DNA from: Thermospira aquatica | GTDB taxonomy: Bacteria > Spirochaetota > Brevinematia > Brevinematales > Thermospiraceae | Reading direction: 5' to 3' | Length of the DNA stretch: 64,000 bases | Assembly (NCBI RefSeq): GCF_023525255.1 | Contig: NZ_CP073355.1 | Coordinates: 2,108,001-2,172,000 of the forward strand | Shown: piece after piece, positions 29,762 to 39,087 of the stretch | Layout: the number at the start of each line of letters is the position of its first letter | How positions within the stretch are numbered: position 1 is the stretch's first letter | Made by a program: the position numbers and the translations under genes | The notes under the pieces: generated by a model | Seen by the model: the letters and a program-made list of their open reading frames with translations, nothing else | Databases searched by the model: none | What the model was told of the DNA's origin: nothing

Positions 29762-29869
29762 CTATTACTCTCCAGCTGTGTAAACTGGATTATTATCCAT
29801 GCCTTTGGAGTGCTTTTTTATTTTGAAAGAGCGACACCTTTTCGAGTACTTTTATTATGAAGCAATTCG
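29762..29869 (-). mobile_element. remnant left end of a DD35E-type insertion sequence
   Basis: Read on the minus strand from 29869, the first 33 bases are identical to the left end of the IS at 45816, and the alignment continues without gaps for 87 bases with scattered substitutions. The second internal end motif (TCAAAATAAAAAAG) and the hairpin arms CCAG/CTGG before the transposase start are kept. No transposase coding follows. It is either a solo end left after deletion or the end of a related, diverged element. It abuts, after 5 bp, a consensus promoter. Confidence 0.75.
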
Positions 29870-29874
29870 AAAAG

Positions 29875-29903
29875 TTGACAAAATTCTCACGGTAAAGTAT
29901 AAT
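29875..29903 (+). promoter_or_regulatory. consensus sigma70-type promoter for the methyltransferase
   Basis: -35 TTGACA (29875-29880), 17-bp spacer, -10 TATAAT (29898-29903): a perfect match in both boxes and spacing. The -35 box starts 5 bp after the IS remnant end. Confidence 0.8.
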
Positions 29904-30018
29904 AGAAATAGAAAATAAAAAAGGAGGCTATGATTCTGTAAGACATGAAAGAGCCATTACTCAATTAAAGACATGGAAGGATATTGACAAAGAAAAAACC
30001 AGTGGAAGGGTTAGGAGA

Positions 30019-30885
30019 ATGATAGCAAAAGCAATACAAACAAAAAAGCAATTATCTAAAACAGAGGAAGATAATTCAAAGATTTTTGAAATGTTAGTTC
30101 GTAATTTTAAAAATAACAAAAAAATAATATTAAGTCATAAAAAATCTCTTTTATTAAACGGAGATGTCTTGAAAGAAAATTTCTTTGACAAAGAATATTT
30201 TGATTTGATTATAACATCTCCTCCTTACAATGTAGATATAAAATACAATTCACACAATGATGATTTAACCTATGATGAATATTTGGAATTTTCTGAAATA
30301 TGGATAAGAAACTGTTTTAAATGGGCTAAAAACCAGGGAAGGTTTTGTTTAAATATTCCTCTGGATAAGAATAAAGGTGGACAAAAAAGTGTAGGTGCTG
30401 ATTTAACTACAATTGCACAAAAAGTGGGATGGAAATATCATTCTACAATTATTTGGAATGAGGGGAATATTTCAAAGAGAACGGCATGGGGTTCCTGGTT
30501 GTCGGCTACTGCACCATATGTAATTGCTCCTGTTGAATTGATAGTGGTTCTATATAAAGGTGAATGGAAAAAAAATAATGGGTCAAAAATATCTGATATT
30601 ACAAAAAAAGAATTCATGGAATGGACAAATGGACTATGGACTTTTAATGGAGAAAGCAAAAAAAGAATAGGACATCCAGCCCCTTTTCCTTTAGAATTGC
30701 CTTATAGATGTATCAAACTATTTAGTTTTGTAGATGATATTGTTTTTGATCCCTTTGCGGGAAGTGGGACTACCTTGATTGCTGCTAATAATACAAATAG
30801 ATATTCTGTGGGACTGGAAATAGATTTAAAATACTGTGAGTTAGCAAAACAAAGAATTTTAAAAGAAACAGAAATACTTTTTTAA
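30019..30885 (+). CDS. site-specific DNA methyltransferase (beta-type, TSPPY)
   Basis: A 288-residue amino-methyltransferase. The catalytic motif IV is TSPPYNVD (S67-Y70) and the AdoMet motif I is VFDPFAGSGTT near the C-terminus, so the order is catalytic then AdoMet-binding, as in the beta class. SPPY is most common in N4-cytosine enzymes, but N6-adenine cannot be excluded. The frame is open upstream to 29896 and reads plausible protein (SVRHERAITQLKTWKDIDKE), so the true start may be earlier. A strong RBS GGAGG at 29923-29927 leads to an ATG (29930) that is out of frame and meets TAA after three codons, suggesting a 5' frameshift. An HNH nuclease gene follows after 10 bp. Confidence 0.88.
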   Translation: MIAKAIQTKKQLSKTEEDNSKIFEMLVRNFKNNKKIILSHKKSLLLNGDVLKENFFDKEYFDLIITSPPYNVDIKYNSHNDDLTYDEYLEFSEIWIRNCFKWAKNQGRFCLNIPLDKNKGGQKSVGADLTTIAQKVGWKYHSTIIWNEGNISKRTAWGSWLSATAPYVIAPVELIVVLYKGEWKKNNGSKISDITKKEFMEWTNGLWTFNGESKKRIGHPAPFPLELPYRCIKLFSFVDDIVFDPFAGSGTTLIAANNTNRYSVGLEIDLKYCELAKQRILKETEILF

Positions 30886-30895
30886 AGAGAAAGCT

Positions 30896-31486
30896 ATGAA
30901 AAAGGAAAACAAAAGTATTTCTGATTTGATCATTGAATATTTCAAGAAGCATCCAAATGAAGAATTGCCTCACGGGCCGGTTGTTGATTGGGTTGAAGAA
31001 CAATATAAAAAGCTTTACAATAAAAAACCAAGAGATACATGGCGAGCTATTAGAATGTTACATCAACAAGGATTCTTAATTAAAGTAAAAAAAGGAATTT
31101 ATAAATACGATCCAAATTTTGTTATTAGAAAGGAAATAGAAGATTTTACACCAGAGTTGAAAGAACAAATACTAAAAAGAGATGGTTATAAGTGTATAGT
31201 TTGCGGTAGAAGTGCAAAGGAAGGATACGAGTTACATGTTGACCACATTCTACCCAAAGACAAGGGGGGCAAGGCTACATTAGAAAATGGACAGACACTT
31301 TGTTCAATTTGTAACTTTAGGAAGAAAAATTACAATCAAACAGAAAGTGGTAAAAAAATGTTCATAAGACTATGGGAAACAGCAAAAAAGATTGGTGATA
31401 CCAAAACTCAAGAATTTTGTGAAGAGATTCTGAAAACATACGAAAAGTTCAATATCAACGGGCATATTGAATGGAAAAAAGATTAA
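30896..31486 (+). CDS. HNH endonuclease, probable restriction partner
   Basis: A 196-residue protein. Residues 1-85 look like a winged-helix DNA-binding domain (ELPHGPVVDWVEEQYKKLY...TWRAIRMLHQQGFLIKVKKGIYKY). An HNH domain follows, with zinc-type Cys pairs CIVCG and CSICN around HVDHILPKDKGG. Directly after the methyltransferase and with the same very AT-rich base use, it is most simply the restriction half of a type II system. RBS AGAGAAAG precedes the ATG. The pair looks newly acquired relative to its neighbours. Confidence 0.82.
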   Translation: MKKENKSISDLIIEYFKKHPNEELPHGPVVDWVEEQYKKLYNKKPRDTWRAIRMLHQQGFLIKVKKGIYKYDPNFVIRKEIEDFTPELKEQILKRDGYKCIVCGRSAKEGYELHVDHILPKDKGGKATLENGQTLCSICNFRKKNYNQTESGKKMFIRLWETAKKIGDTKTQEFCEEILKTYEKFNINGHIEWKKD

Positions 31487-31573
31487 TTGACGTAATTTAA
31501 AAAAATATAGACAATGAGAAAACTGAAATAACCTTGAAATTTGTAAGAAAAGCTGTTCAATAATAAAGAGATA

Positions 31574-31684
31574 ATGTATATGGAGAATAAAAACAGCCTA
31601 AAAGAATATATGCTGAAAGAAATTGCGATAATTCAGGATATTACAAAAAGGATGATTTATAATTCATTTAAATATCAGATTTAG
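31574..31684 (+). pseudogene. 36-codon remnant ORF
   Basis: A short frame starting MYMENKNSLKEYMLKEIAII and ending in YNSFKYQI then TAG. It has a Lys/Glu-rich amphipathic start like small bacterial membrane proteins of the form KEIxIIQDIxKRMxxNSF, but the membrane part is missing, so I take it as a truncated remnant of an accessory gene carried with the restriction system. The rest of 31487-31786 is AT-rich spacer plus the next promoter. Confidence 0.3.
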
Positions 31685-31726
31685 CCCTCTGGAAATTTTT
31701 CTTCAAAATTTTACTTCAAAGAAATA

Positions 31727-31754
31727 TTGACTTTCTCTTTTTTTGCCTTATGAT
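31727..31754 (+). promoter_or_regulatory. promoter of the GH57 branching enzyme
   Basis: -35 TTGACT (31727-31732), 16-bp spacer, -10 TATGAT (31749-31754), in the context TTGCCTTATGATGTAAG that is shared with the glgB promoter. RBS AAGGAG follows at 31775-31780. Confidence 0.65.
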
Positions 31755-31786
31755 GTAAGGAGAAAAATGTCTGTAAGGAGTTTTGC

Positions 31787-33379
31787 ATGAAACAGGGATA
31801 CTGGATGCTCGTTTTACATGCCCATCTCCCCTTTGTCCGCCACCCAGAGTATAACGATGTCATCGAAGAGCGATGGTTATACGAAGCTATCACCGAAACC
31901 TATATCCCTCTCTTGTGGGTATTTGAACAGCTAGCAAGTGAGGGGGTACAGTTTCGAATAACCATGTCTTTCACCCCCCCACTAGCAAACATGCTTGCAG
32001 ACTCTCTTCTTCAGGATCGCTATGTCTCTCACATAGAAAAACTCATCCAGCTTGCAGAACAAGAGGTTGTAAGAAACCGCTTTGTCCCGGAATACCTCAA
32101 AATCGCTGAGTTTTATCTCGACAGGTTTCAAAGGGTGCGAAAGAGTTTCGTTGAAACTTACAAAAAAGACCTCGTAAAAGCTTTTCGTAAATTTCAAGAC
32201 CTTGGCTTTATTGAAATCCTGACCAGCGGGGCAACCCATGGTTTTCTTCCTCTCCTGAATGTTCATCCGGAGGCTGTACGAGCACAAATCCAAGTGGCTG
32301 TTCGTGACTACGCCCGTCATTTTGGGAAAGCTCCCCGCGGCATATGGAATCCTGAATGTGGCTACTACCCTGGACTTGAAAACTTTTTGAAAGAGGCAGG
32401 AATACACTTTTTCTACACTGATACGCATGGCATTCTGCATGCTTCAGAAAAACCTCACTACGGTGTTTTTGCTCCCATGCAAACTCCCAATGGGGTGGCA
32501 TATTTTGCCCGCGATGTGGATACCTCGCATACCGTCTGGTCTTCAACAGAAGGATACCCTGGCGATGGGGCTTACCGAGAGTTTTACCGGGATATAGGGT
32601 TTGATCTTGAGTACAACTACATTCGCTCCTACATTCACGAAAGTGGTGTACGAGTAGCAACAGGTATCAAATACCATCGCATCACAAGTAAAGAAACACC
32701 CATGGATCACAAACTCCCTTACGACATAGAAATGGCACAACAAAAGGTTCAGGAACACGCCCATCATTTTGTCTACGGAAGAGAACAGCAGATTGATTAT
32801 GTCTCTTCCCTCATGGATCGACCTCCTGTTGTCGTTTCTATGTACGATGCAGAACTTTTTGGACACTGGTGGTTTGAAGGACCGGATTTTCTCTATCACG
32901 TGATCAAAAAAATAGCCACCCATCCAAAACTTGGGATGATAGCTGCCCCGGAATATCTTGAAATGTTCCCCAACAATCAAGTGGTCACTCCTCCTCTGTG
33001 TAGCTGGGGATACAAAGGATACAGTGAATTCTGGCTCAATGGTACCAACGACTGGATATACCCCCATCTTCACAAAATGGCAGAACGTATGCACGAACTT
33101 GCTGTCACGTATCGAGGTAACCAGAACCCCCTCGTGCTTCGTGCCTTAAATCAGGCGGCGAGAGAACTTCTCCTTGCTCAATCCTCAGACTGGGCATTTA
33201 TCATGAGAACGGGAACAATGGTAGACTACGCGGTGAAACGGACAAAACTCCATATCTCCCGGTTTAATAGACTCTATGAGATGATCCATGTTAAGGTAGA
33301 CATCGACGAAGCCTGGCTGAGTGAGGTGGAAAAAAGGGATAACATCTTTCCGGAGATTGATTTCCGGGTGTACGCCTAA
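31787..33379 (+). CDS. GH57-family 1,4-alpha-glucan branching enzyme (DUF1957 type)
   Basis: A 530-residue GH57 enzyme. The start VLHAHLPFVRHPE is the conserved GH57 region; the nucleophile is E190 (GIWNPECGYYPG) and the acid/base D354 (SMYDAELFGHWWF). Both positions fit those of the Thermus branching enzyme (E183, D353). The C-terminal DUF1957 helices (DWAFIMRTGTMVDYA) mark the branching-enzyme subgroup. With glgB in the same window the organism has both GH13 and GH57 branching enzymes, and the two promoters share a 17-bp element. Monocistronic. Confidence 0.92.
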   Translation: MKQGYWMLVLHAHLPFVRHPEYNDVIEERWLYEAITETYIPLLWVFEQLASEGVQFRITMSFTPPLANMLADSLLQDRYVSHIEKLIQLAEQEVVRNRFVPEYLKIAEFYLDRFQRVRKSFVETYKKDLVKAFRKFQDLGFIEILTSGATHGFLPLLNVHPEAVRAQIQVAVRDYARHFGKAPRGIWNPECGYYPGLENFLKEAGIHFFYTDTHGILHASEKPHYGVFAPMQTPNGVAYFARDVDTSHTVWSSTEGYPGDGAYREFYRDIGFDLEYNYIRSYIHESGVRVATGIKYHRITSKETPMDHKLPYDIEMAQQKVQEHAHHFVYGREQQIDYVSSLMDRPPVVVSMYDAELFGHWWFEGPDFLYHVIKKIATHPKLGMIAAPEYLEMFPNNQVVTPPLCSWGYKGYSEFWLNGTNDWIYPHLHKMAERMHELAVTYRGNQNPLVLRALNQAARELLLAQSSDWAFIMRTGTMVDYAVKRTKLHISRFNRLYEMIHVKVDIDEAWLSEVEKRDNIFPEIDFRVYA

Positions 33380-33441
33380 AAAGAGAATACTCCCTTAAGC
33401 CTACCTTCTGTTTTCTTTTAAGTCTGAGAGGATAAAAAGTG

Positions 33442-35013
33442 TTATTTTTTTTCTTCTGAAAGAATATGAACTTCGAGAATACGATCAACACGAAAGGTTC
33501 TCTCTTCATTTGTTTGAAAACATAAAGCGCGTAATCCTTCAAAGCTTTTGTTGTGGTACTCCATCTCTCCCATCCAGCGAGGGAGAATCTTTCGAACGCT
33601 TTTTGTATCGTCAGATTTAAGATAAACAATTTCAAGCGTTGATTGTGTCCTTATAGCCTGGAGAAGAATCTCTCTTTTTGTCTCAAGTGATTGCAATGTA
33701 TGTGCCTGAGCATATTTTGTGCCGGTCATGAAACGAATAATATGCCAATCTATCTTGACATGACTCTTTTTAATGGGATGCTTGAGAACAAGCCCCTCAA
33801 GGCTTGTCACACGACTGAGAGCCACATAGGTTTGTCCTGTAGCAAATGCCCCCCGCCCCATATCAAGAAAAACATGGGAAAAAGTCTTTCCCTGGGATTT
33901 ATGGATGGTAATACCCCATGCCAGTCGCAGAGGAAGCTGGGTAAACTTGCCCATTGCCTTTTTTTTCACGGTTTTGCCCTCAATCTCATAATGGTAATTG
34001 ACCCACGTGTAGGGTTCTACATCCACCTCGGTGCCATCCTCAAGCTCAACCGTAACGACTTCCTCTCTACAGAAAATCACCCGTCCAATACTCCCATTGA
34101 CCCACAACCCCCAGGGATGATTCACGAGAAACATCACCTGGGCACCTTTTTTGAGTGTGAGAACCTCATCCGTAGGTATATCCTTTTGAGGAAAATCCCC
34201 TTCAATCAGGCCTTCATAAACATGCTTTTTCCCTGGAAGCTTCTCTAACTCGCTTTGGTTGATCTCATCTACAATATCGTTATGCGTTGTCAGGTACACA
34301 TACTGCTTCTCCTGGGGCGTAAAACCTGGATTGACTCTTTTATTCAGCAGAGCAATATCTTCGTCTGTAACCGTGCCGTTTCGTATACGATTGAGAATTC
34401 CAATAAAAAGCGTATCTTTTTGTCTGTAGACCTTCTCGAGCTCGTAGAGCTTCATATTGAGTTGAGAATAGCACCTCGCTGAAAAAAAATAAGGGGATTC
34501 ATAAAGAGAGGAAAATATTTCTTTTTCTCTCGAGGTAACCACAGGGGGAAGCTGGTAAAGGTCACCAATGAAGAAAAGTTGAATACCCCCAAAAGGCAAC
34601 GTCTGTCGGTATTTTGTTTTTTTCCCACCAAAGTCTGCAAATACTCGTCTGGTGAGAGTATCAACCATATCAAGAAGATCTGCCCGAACCATGGAGATTT
34701 CATCGATAATGATCATGTCCAGATGAGAAAGTACCTCGTAAAGCCTGTCACCCTTTCTTTTGAGGATTTCGGGGATATCTTCTAGAGTATGCGCGGGAAA
34801 AATACCATAAAACGAATGGATTGTCTGCCCCTCAACATTCAAGGCTGCAACCCCTGTAGGAGCAAGAACCACACAGTGTTTCTGGGTTTGCTCTAAAAAA
34901 TACCGGAGAAAGGTAGATTTCCCCGTTCCTGCCCTTCCGGTGAGGAAAACGTTTTCCCCTTTTTCCAGAGCATCATAGACCTGCTGGAACCCTTCGTTGA
35001 TTTCAATGTTCAC
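33442..35013 (-). CDS. Pif1-family DNA helicase with C-terminal WYL domain
   Basis: A 523-residue superfamily 1B helicase. Walker A is FLTGRAGTGKSTFL (about 24-37), Walker B MIIIDEISMVRAD, then GDLYQLPPV (motif III), RLAWGITIHKSQGKTF and YVALSRVTSLEGLVL (motifs V/VI). From about residue 435 a WYL-type domain follows (STLEIVYLKSDD, RKILPRW, LRALCFQTNEERTFRVDRI). The Pif1-WYL layout is known from thermophile Pif1 proteins such as that of Thermotoga elfii. It unwinds 5'-3' and may resolve G-quadruplexes or R-loops. Start is GTG with AGGAG upstream; ychF ends 9 bp before. Confidence 0.88.
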   Translation of the reverse strand: MNIEINEGFQQVYDALEKGENVFLTGRAGTGKSTFLRYFLEQTQKHCVVLAPTGVAALNVEGQTIHSFYGIFPAHTLEDIPEILKRKGDRLYEVLSHLDMIIIDEISMVRADLLDMVDTLTRRVFADFGGKKTKYRQTLPFGGIQLFFIGDLYQLPPVVTSREKEIFSSLYESPYFFSARCYSQLNMKLYELEKVYRQKDTLFIGILNRIRNGTVTDEDIALLNKRVNPGFTPQEKQYVYLTTHNDIVDEINQSELEKLPGKKHVYEGLIEGDFPQKDIPTDEVLTLKKGAQVMFLVNHPWGLWVNGSIGRVIFCREEVVTVELEDGTEVDVEPYTWVNYHYEIEGKTVKKKAMGKFTQLPLRLAWGITIHKSQGKTFSHVFLDMGRGAFATGQTYVALSRVTSLEGLVLKHPIKKSHVKIDWHIIRFMTGTKYAQAHTLQSLETKREILLQAIRTQSTLEIVYLKSDDTKSVRKILPRWMGEMEYHNKSFEGLRALCFQTNEERTFRVDRILEVHILSEEKK

Positions 35014-35022
35014 GGTTTTCTC

Positions 35023-36120
35023 CTAGACGGAGAATCGCACAATCATCACATCCCCATCCTGAATCTCGTAATCCTTACCCTCAAGACGAACTAACCCCTT
35101 ATCTCTCAAGTTTGTCCAGCTCCCATGTTTGACAAAGTCTTCATAGGAAACAATCTCAGCCCGTATAAAGCCTTTTTCCATGTCTGAGTGAATGACCCCT
35201 GCTGCCTGGGGTGCTTTTGTCCCCTGAGGTATAGTCCACGCTCGGGTTTCTTTTTCTCCTGCAGTGAAAAAGGTAATAAGCCCCAAAAGTTTGTACCCCT
35301 CAACAATAAGCCTTTCCAATCCACTTTTCTCCAGCCCAAGATCTTTCAGGTACTCACGTGCCTCCTCAGGTTCCAGCTCCGAGAGTTCCTGTTCTATCTT
35401 TGCTGAAAGGGCGAGGACATCGGCTTTAAGTGTATCTGCCTTTGCTTTAAGTTTCTGATAGAGGGGATTACTTTCATAGGAGGTGATTTCTTTCTCGCTT
35501 ACATTGGCAACAATAAGCAGTGGCTTCATCGTGAGAAACTGATACGAAGCGAGTATTTTACTTTCTTCAGGTGTAAGCTCGAGATTCTTCATGAGTTCTC
35601 CCTCTTCCAGGGAGGTTTTTATCCGGGTAAGAAGCTCTACTTCCGTTTGAGCCTCTTTGTTCCCTGCCTTGGCCATTTTGGTCTTTTTCGTGAGAATATT
35701 TTCAATGGTTTCCAGATCCTTGAAAATAAGCTCCATATTGATAATCTCAAGGTCCCGAATGGGATCAACCTCCCCGATATGAATCACATCTTTGTCTTCA
35801 AAAAGCCTCACAACCTGGACAACAGCATCAACCTCCCGAATATGGGAAAGAAATTGATTTCCCAGACCCTCTCCACGACTTGCGCCTTTCACAAGCCCGG
35901 CTATATCGACAAACTGAACGGTCGTGGGAGTAACCTTTTTGGCATCCACCAGCCTTGCCAGTGTTTCCAGTCTCTCATCCGGAACCGAAACAATCCCCAC
36001 ATTCGGATCGATGGTACAAAAGGGATAGTTCGAACTTGCAACATGCGCCCGTGTAAGAGCATTAAAAAGCGTTGATTTTCCTACATTTGGAAGTCCAACA
36101 ATACCACAGCTAAAACCCAT
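35023..36120 (-). CDS. ychF: redox-regulated ATPase/GTPase YchF
   Basis: A 365-residue Obg-family P-loop protein. G1 is GLPNVGKSTLFNALT (residues 8-22), G3 DIAGLVKGAS, and a coiled insertion and C-terminal TGS domain follow (FFTAGEKETRAWTI, DYEIQDGDVMIVRF). The NxxE in place of NKxD (NVSEKE) fits YchF/OLA1, which prefer ATP. It binds ribosomes and affects stress responses. Length is typical. It is followed by the Pif1 gene and preceded by a TPR protein gene, 26 bp away. Confidence 0.95.
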   Translation of the reverse strand: MGFSCGIVGLPNVGKSTLFNALTRAHVASSNYPFCTIDPNVGIVSVPDERLETLARLVDAKKVTPTTVQFVDIAGLVKGASRGEGLGNQFLSHIREVDAVVQVVRLFEDKDVIHIGEVDPIRDLEIINMELIFKDLETIENILTKKTKMAKAGNKEAQTEVELLTRIKTSLEEGELMKNLELTPEESKILASYQFLTMKPLLIVANVSEKEITSYESNPLYQKLKAKADTLKADVLALSAKIEQELSELEPEEAREYLKDLGLEKSGLERLIVEGYKLLGLITFFTAGEKETRAWTIPQGTKAPQAAGVIHSDMEKGFIRAEIVSYEDFVKHGSWTNLRDKGLVRLEGKDYEIQDGDVMIVRFSV

Positions 36121-36146
36121 GTATTTCTCCTTTTTATATTTCCATG

Positions 36147-37742
36147 CTATTTGCCAAGCTTGCGTTTCGCATAGTCACGGTAATACTGAAGCTGCTTGTC
36201 ATTAGGGTAAGCGAGAAGGGCTTCTTCGGTAATCTGAAGAACCGATTTCCAGTCTTCCCTATTGGAGTATTCCTCTGCCAGATTACGGTAAGTGATAAGA
36301 ATAGCTCGATCAATCTCCCAATTCTCTGGATCATACGCAAGCGCCTGTTTATAGAAAGAGAGCTTTTCCTTCAGAGAGGTGGTATCAGAGGCTTTCATAA
36401 TATACAAAGAGGCGAGATTCTTCTGGAGGATGGAAGCACGGGGAAGATAGGATAAACCCTTTTTCCAGATTTCTTCTGTTTTCTGGAGAAAGCCTGCGTC
36501 TTTATAAGCCATTCCAAGATTGTTATAATATTCGAGGAGGTAACTCTCCCTCTCAGGAATACGTAGATCCTCATACCATTTCAGCACGAGATCTTCATAC
36601 AGGGGATAGAGCTTCCACTCACTTACCAGCTTTTTGACGAGGGATGTCATTCCGTAGGCAGAAACTTTGGTATACCAGCTTCTTTCTAAAAAACGACTCT
36701 TCACATTCTGAAGGGTTTCCCATGCCTCTTGATAGGCATTCGTTTGGATCAGTCTGTAGAGAAGTTCCTGATACGCTGCCCCCACCATATTCTCATCACC
36801 GAGCAAAACCGAAAGATACTGCTCAAGAAGGCGTCTTCCTTCTGCTAACTGTCCTGCTTTTAGGGTATCCAGTGTCATCTGATAGATGGTGACACGGTAA
36901 TTATTGCTAAGAACCCTGTTCTCAGGAAATTGAGTTATCCCCTCCTCCAAAACAGCAAGAGCCTCATTGGTAAGTCGTCTTCCTACCAGAAAGGAAGCAT
37001 ATTCCTGATAGGCACCAATCGCATTTGTCTGAACAAGAGGGATCTGTTTATCAAGTTCCAGTGCCCTGAGAGCAAGCTGAAAGGCATTGGAAAAAGATCG
37101 CCTCTGAACCTGAAAGTACACCTCGTTGGCATACCACATGGCATACCACTGCGTAGTATTGGTAAGAACAACGAGAGGAACCTTTTCATTTGCAAAAGAG
37201 GTCACCCGCACAAAGTCCTGCTGTACCTGAGGTTTTTGTCGAAAATTGTACCCCAGAGGAGAAGTGGCTTCTACCTCTATCCATTGCCCTCCAACAAACA
37301 CTTCAGGCCGCGCGTGGCGGGTATAGAGGTTAAGACGCACGGGGATTCCCAGGGTGTGTGCCGAGATAGCATACAAAAGAGAAGCTGAGGCACAATTAAA
37401 CTCCCCTGTCTGAAAAATGCCTGAAACCGTATTCGCTGTTTCACGATAACGTTTTAAAAAACGTTCATGAAGAGTGAGAAGAAGTTTTTCTGCCTTTTCA
37501 GCATCACTTGCGTACTGGTTTCTGGCAAGATCGGCGATGGTGTTTTGCCACTGGGAGGCGTAAAAACTTACACTTTCCTGGTTGGTTAACCACGCAGTAA
37601 TGAGTATACCTTCTATAAGATTACTATTCGCCCTATTTTGCCAGAATTTCTGCTCCAGAGGATGAAAGTTTTCATCCCAGAATTGACTCCTTCCCCACAT
37701 TAAAAGAGGAAACATCAGAAGAGAAAAAATCCTCTTTTTCAT
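36147..37742 (-). CDS. periplasmic transglutaminase-like and TPR protein
   Basis: A 531-residue exported protein. After a signal peptide (about 1-17) comes a transglutaminase-like core: GEFNCASASLLYAISAHTLG with the candidate catalytic Cys near residue 118, then YTRHARPEVFVGGQWIEVEAT with candidate His. The C-terminal 300 residues are TPR-like repeats (NNLGMAYKDAGFLQKTEEIWKKG and two to three more). Possibly an envelope peptidase or a folding/assembly factor; no substrate is evident. ychF follows after 26 bp. Confidence 0.68.
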   Translation of the reverse strand: MKKRIFSLLMFPLLMWGRSQFWDENFHPLEQKFWQNRANSNLIEGILITAWLTNQESVSFYASQWQNTIADLARNQYASDAEKAEKLLLTLHERFLKRYRETANTVSGIFQTGEFNCASASLLYAISAHTLGIPVRLNLYTRHARPEVFVGGQWIEVEATSPLGYNFRQKPQVQQDFVRVTSFANEKVPLVVLTNTTQWYAMWYANEVYFQVQRRSFSNAFQLALRALELDKQIPLVQTNAIGAYQEYASFLVGRRLTNEALAVLEEGITQFPENRVLSNNYRVTIYQMTLDTLKAGQLAEGRRLLEQYLSVLLGDENMVGAAYQELLYRLIQTNAYQEAWETLQNVKSRFLERSWYTKVSAYGMTSLVKKLVSEWKLYPLYEDLVLKWYEDLRIPERESYLLEYYNNLGMAYKDAGFLQKTEEIWKKGLSYLPRASILQKNLASLYIMKASDTTSLKEKLSFYKQALAYDPENWEIDRAILITYRNLAEEYSNREDWKSVLQITEEALLAYPNDKQLQYYRDYAKRKLGK

Positions 37743-37762
37743 CCCTCTCTCCTTGAAATTCT

Positions 37763-39052
37763 TTAGTGACCATCCATAATACGGATCATCATCACCTTAT
37801 CCTGAATGAAAGAAAGTCGACTGATCTCTTCCATAGCCTGTCGCATGTTTCGTTCGCGTGCCTCATGGGTTGTCATGATAAGAGGAACAGAGGTGGTCTC
37901 ACTCTGCTCAGGTTGCAATACCGAGGCAATACTGATGCCATATTTTCCAAAAATGCTTGCAATCTGCGCAAGAACCCCCGTCTGATCCAAGACATGAAAA
38001 CGGATATAATAGCGAGAGGTAATCTCGTCCATCGACTTGACCTCGAGTCTTTGGTAAGGACGGAAAAGTTCAAAATTTCCTTCCCGGCTATGTTCTGCTA
38101 TGGCCATGATGTCGGCAACCACGGCTGTAGCTGTAGGATGCGATCCTGCTCCTTTTCCGTAGTACATAGAGGTACCAAGATATTCGCTTTCTACAAGAAT
38201 AGCATTGTACTCGTAGTGAACAAAAGCAAGCTGGTTATCTTTGGGAACCAGGGTAGGATGAACACGAAGCTCAAGACGGTTATCTTCGTCTCTTTTCCCT
38301 ATGGCAAGAAGCTTTACCGTGTACCCCATTCTTTCAGCATGGAGAATATCTTCCAGAGCAATATGTTCAATACCCTCATAATGAACATGAGAAAAATCCA
38401 GCTCCGTATGAAAAGCCAACGTAGCCAGAATGGCAAGCTTGTGCGCTGCATCATCCCCATTCATATCCAGGGTTGGGTCTGCTTCTGCAAAACCTTTACG
38501 CTGAGCCTCTTTGAGAGCATCTTCGAGAGAGCTTTTATTGAGTGCCATCTGAGTAAGAACATAGTTTGTTGTTCCATTTACAATGGCATAAAGCGCTCGA
38601 ATTCTGTCTCCCACGAGAGAATGGGAAATAGTTCTGAGAATAGGAATCCCCCCCCCCACACTTGCCTCAAAAAGAAGACTTTTTTTCATCTCTTTGGCCA
38701 GCATAAAAAGCTTCTGTCCACGTTCTGCGAGAAGAGCTTTATTGGCCGTTACAACGTGTTTTCCTCCTTTGAGAGATTCTTCAATGAGAGTATACGCAAA
38801 TCCCTTGCCCCCAACAAGCTCTACCACCACCTCAACGGATGGATCAGCGAGGGCTTCCTTGTAATCAGTGGTGAGTTTTGCTTTCTCTACCTTGACAGAG
38901 CGCGGAGAAGTAATATCTTTATCTACCACCCAGCGAAGCTCCGGGTAAATACCTGTTCTTTTTTCTATCAGTGGAGCAAGATCTTGAAGAATTTTCACCA
39001 CCCCTGAACCAATAGTACCAAAACCGACAACTGCAATGCCTATCGTTTTCAC
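37763..39052 (-). CDS. hom: homoserine dehydrogenase
   Basis: A 429-residue enzyme that reduces aspartate semialdehyde to homoserine for threonine, methionine and isoleucine synthesis. The N-terminal Rossmann motif VVGFGTIGSGVVKIL, ANKALLAERG, and GGGIPILRTISHSLVGDRI...GTTNYVLTQM are all typical, and a C-terminal ACT domain (YYIRFHVLDQTGVLAQIASIFGKYGISI) suggests threonine feedback control. Start is GTG with GGGAGG upstream. It has its own promoter and a palindromic operator-like site further upstream. Confidence 0.95.
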   Translation of the reverse strand: MKTIGIAVVGFGTIGSGVVKILQDLAPLIEKRTGIYPELRWVVDKDITSPRSVKVEKAKLTTDYKEALADPSVEVVVELVGGKGFAYTLIEESLKGGKHVVTANKALLAERGQKLFMLAKEMKKSLLFEASVGGGIPILRTISHSLVGDRIRALYAIVNGTTNYVLTQMALNKSSLEDALKEAQRKGFAEADPTLDMNGDDAAHKLAILATLAFHTELDFSHVHYEGIEHIALEDILHAERMGYTVKLLAIGKRDEDNRLELRVHPTLVPKDNQLAFVHYEYNAILVESEYLGTSMYYGKGAGSHPTATAVVADIMAIAEHSREGNFELFRPYQRLEVKSMDEITSRYYIRFHVLDQTGVLAQIASIFGKYGISIASVLQPEQSETTSVPLIMTTHEARERNMRQAMEEISRLSFIQDKVMMIRIMDGH

Positions 39053-39087
39053 AGGACCTCCCGTGTTTCTCTCAAATATGGAAGTAT

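Noticed and set aside
37766-39007. Long open frame of 413 codons on the plus strand
   Set aside because: It is the antisense of homoserine dehydrogenase, has a Cys/His/Phe-rich composition without any domain, and no ribosome-binding site.
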